64,000 bases of DNA from positions 11,844,947-11,908,946 of the forward strand of contig NC_088646.1 of assembly GCF_964019385.1 (NCBI RefSeq), given 5' to 3'. Under the pieces are notes generated by a model that saw nothing but the letters and a program-made list of their open reading frames with translations, ran no database searches and had not been told where the DNA came from. This document shows, one piece after another, positions 63,601-64,000 of this stretch; position 1 is the first letter of the stretch; every line of letters begins with the position of its first letter. Origin of the DNA: Sycon ciliatum (Eukaryota; Porifera; Calcarea; Leucosolenida; Sycettidae). The translations under genes were made by a program, and so were the position numbers.

Positions 63601-64000
63601 GTCTTCCACTATCAGTGTTACCAAGATCTGGCTCGTGCATGCAGAACTGTACGACGGGCACATGAGGAGCACGAGTGGCGACAGGCACTAGTAGTGAATG
63701 CAGTGGGGCACTATGACCAAATATTCACAAGATGCTAAGACTTGACATGTGCACTTGGTCATTCAACATTAGTTTTCACAAATTAATTTAATTTTAATAA
63801 TTACAGTACACCCAAACTAATGTACACATACATGTACATCTCACCAGAAAATCTACACACTCCCTCCTAATTCAACTGTAATCATTTTAGATATCGACTG
63901 TCAACTATGGTTCGTGAGGAGGATACAGAGCTCGTAATAAGTTTTAGGGGACAACATAGACGTTCGAAGCTCTCCAAGCATTGTTGAAGCGTTCTTCAGG
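56776..64000 (-). CDS. VPS35: VPS35, retromer core subunit (5' partial)
   Basis: Fourteen exons in the window chain in phase (minus strand): 63927-64000 (continues past the edge), 62979-63102, 62381-62569, 61635-61845, 61045-61128, 60416-60622, 59995-60146, 59443-59710, 59203-59292, 58716-58838, 58353-58532, 57780-58016, 57426-57569, 56776-56949. They give about 752 residues; human VPS35 has 796, so about 45 N-terminal residues lie outside. Conserved blocks include [26 protein letters not shown] (the VPS26-binding PRLYL motif, spanning an intron), [57 protein letters not shown] and TARKHFG. The C-terminus ends EHNYAGLVF, near the human end. VPS35 is an alpha-solenoid that joins VPS26 and VPS29 and sorts cargo from endosomes to the Golgi or plasma membrane. 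All key blocks are intact. Confidence 0.96.
57636..57748. repeat. (AG)n microsatellite in a VPS35 intron
   Basis: AG-rich tract with GAGACA interruptions, between the exons at 57426-57569 and 57780-58016. On the transcribed strand it is a TC tract. Confidence 0.9.
60696..60800. repeat. 35-bp tandem repeat, 3 copies
   Basis: Units CACTGCCTGTATCTGGTACA plus CCAGTACAGCATGTA repeat every 35 bp (60701, 60736, 60771) in the VPS35 intron between 60623 and 61044. Confidence 0.9.
62171..62425 (-). repeat. 51-bp tandem repeat spanning a VPS35 exon end and its donor site
   Basis: The donor-site core GGTGAGT (ACTCACC on the plus strand) recurs at 62171, 62222, 62273, 62324 and 62375, an exact 51-bp period. 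Alternate units are more alike (102-bp higher-order pattern). Each unit copies the last coding bases of the exon at 62381-62569 (GGAACATGCTGCCTGACATT or a variant) plus the donor. The 62375 copy is the one used by my exon model. Confidence 0.9.

Overview
The window is eukaryotic nuclear DNA from an animal, most likely an invertebrate. Its genes have many introns with clean GT-AG junctions that I could chain in phase. The gene set (secreted Notum-family esterase, NACHT-LRR receptor, animal-type repeat protein of Cu-only superoxide dismutase domains, PAR/C/EBP-like bZIP factor, VPS35) is metazoan. The DNA is full of dinucleotide microsatellites, poly-G runs, short TIR elements and the palindromic octamer TACATGTA. 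I cannot name the phylum; a sponge or another marine invertebrate would fit. There is one 200-N assembly gap at 28164-28363.

Layout. 1-4851: no gene, two short inverted-repeat elements. 4852-10959 (+): six-exon gene for a secreted protein with four superoxide-dismutase-like domains. 11000-13900: non-coding, with a 141-bp Tc1/mariner-type MITE and a tRNA-like B box. 13943-14929 (+): bZIP transcription factor with an overlapping upstream ORF. 15000-22700: a cluster of TIR elements, including an 858-bp nearly complete palindrome flanked by TTAA inside a larger TIR element. 22990-25525 (-): a 5'-truncated, broken LINE reverse transcriptase, itself split by a 156-bp insertion. 25526-34571: intergenic DNA, microsatellites and the gap. 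34572-48865 (+): an 11-exon Notum-like carboxylesterase, 520 aa. 51400-54441 (-): an intronless 1013-aa NACHT-LRR receptor. 56776 to the window end (-): VPS35, 14 exons in the window, with the N-terminus (about 45 residues) beyond the edge.

The genes do not form an operon or a shared pathway. VPS35 is the retromer core, the Notum-like enzyme and the SOD-repeat protein are predicted to be secreted or on the cell surface, and the NLR is a candidate cytosolic sensor. The most interesting points are: loss of copper ligands in the middle two of the four SOD domains; a 51-bp tandem repeat that multiplies the 5' splice site of a VPS35 exon; a Notum-like enzyme that keeps its catalytic triad but has Gln in place of the Trp after the GG of the substrate pocket; splice acceptors built on microsatellites; and a dense nest of MITEs and foldback DNA. 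I did not find strong evidence for an entirely new biological system.
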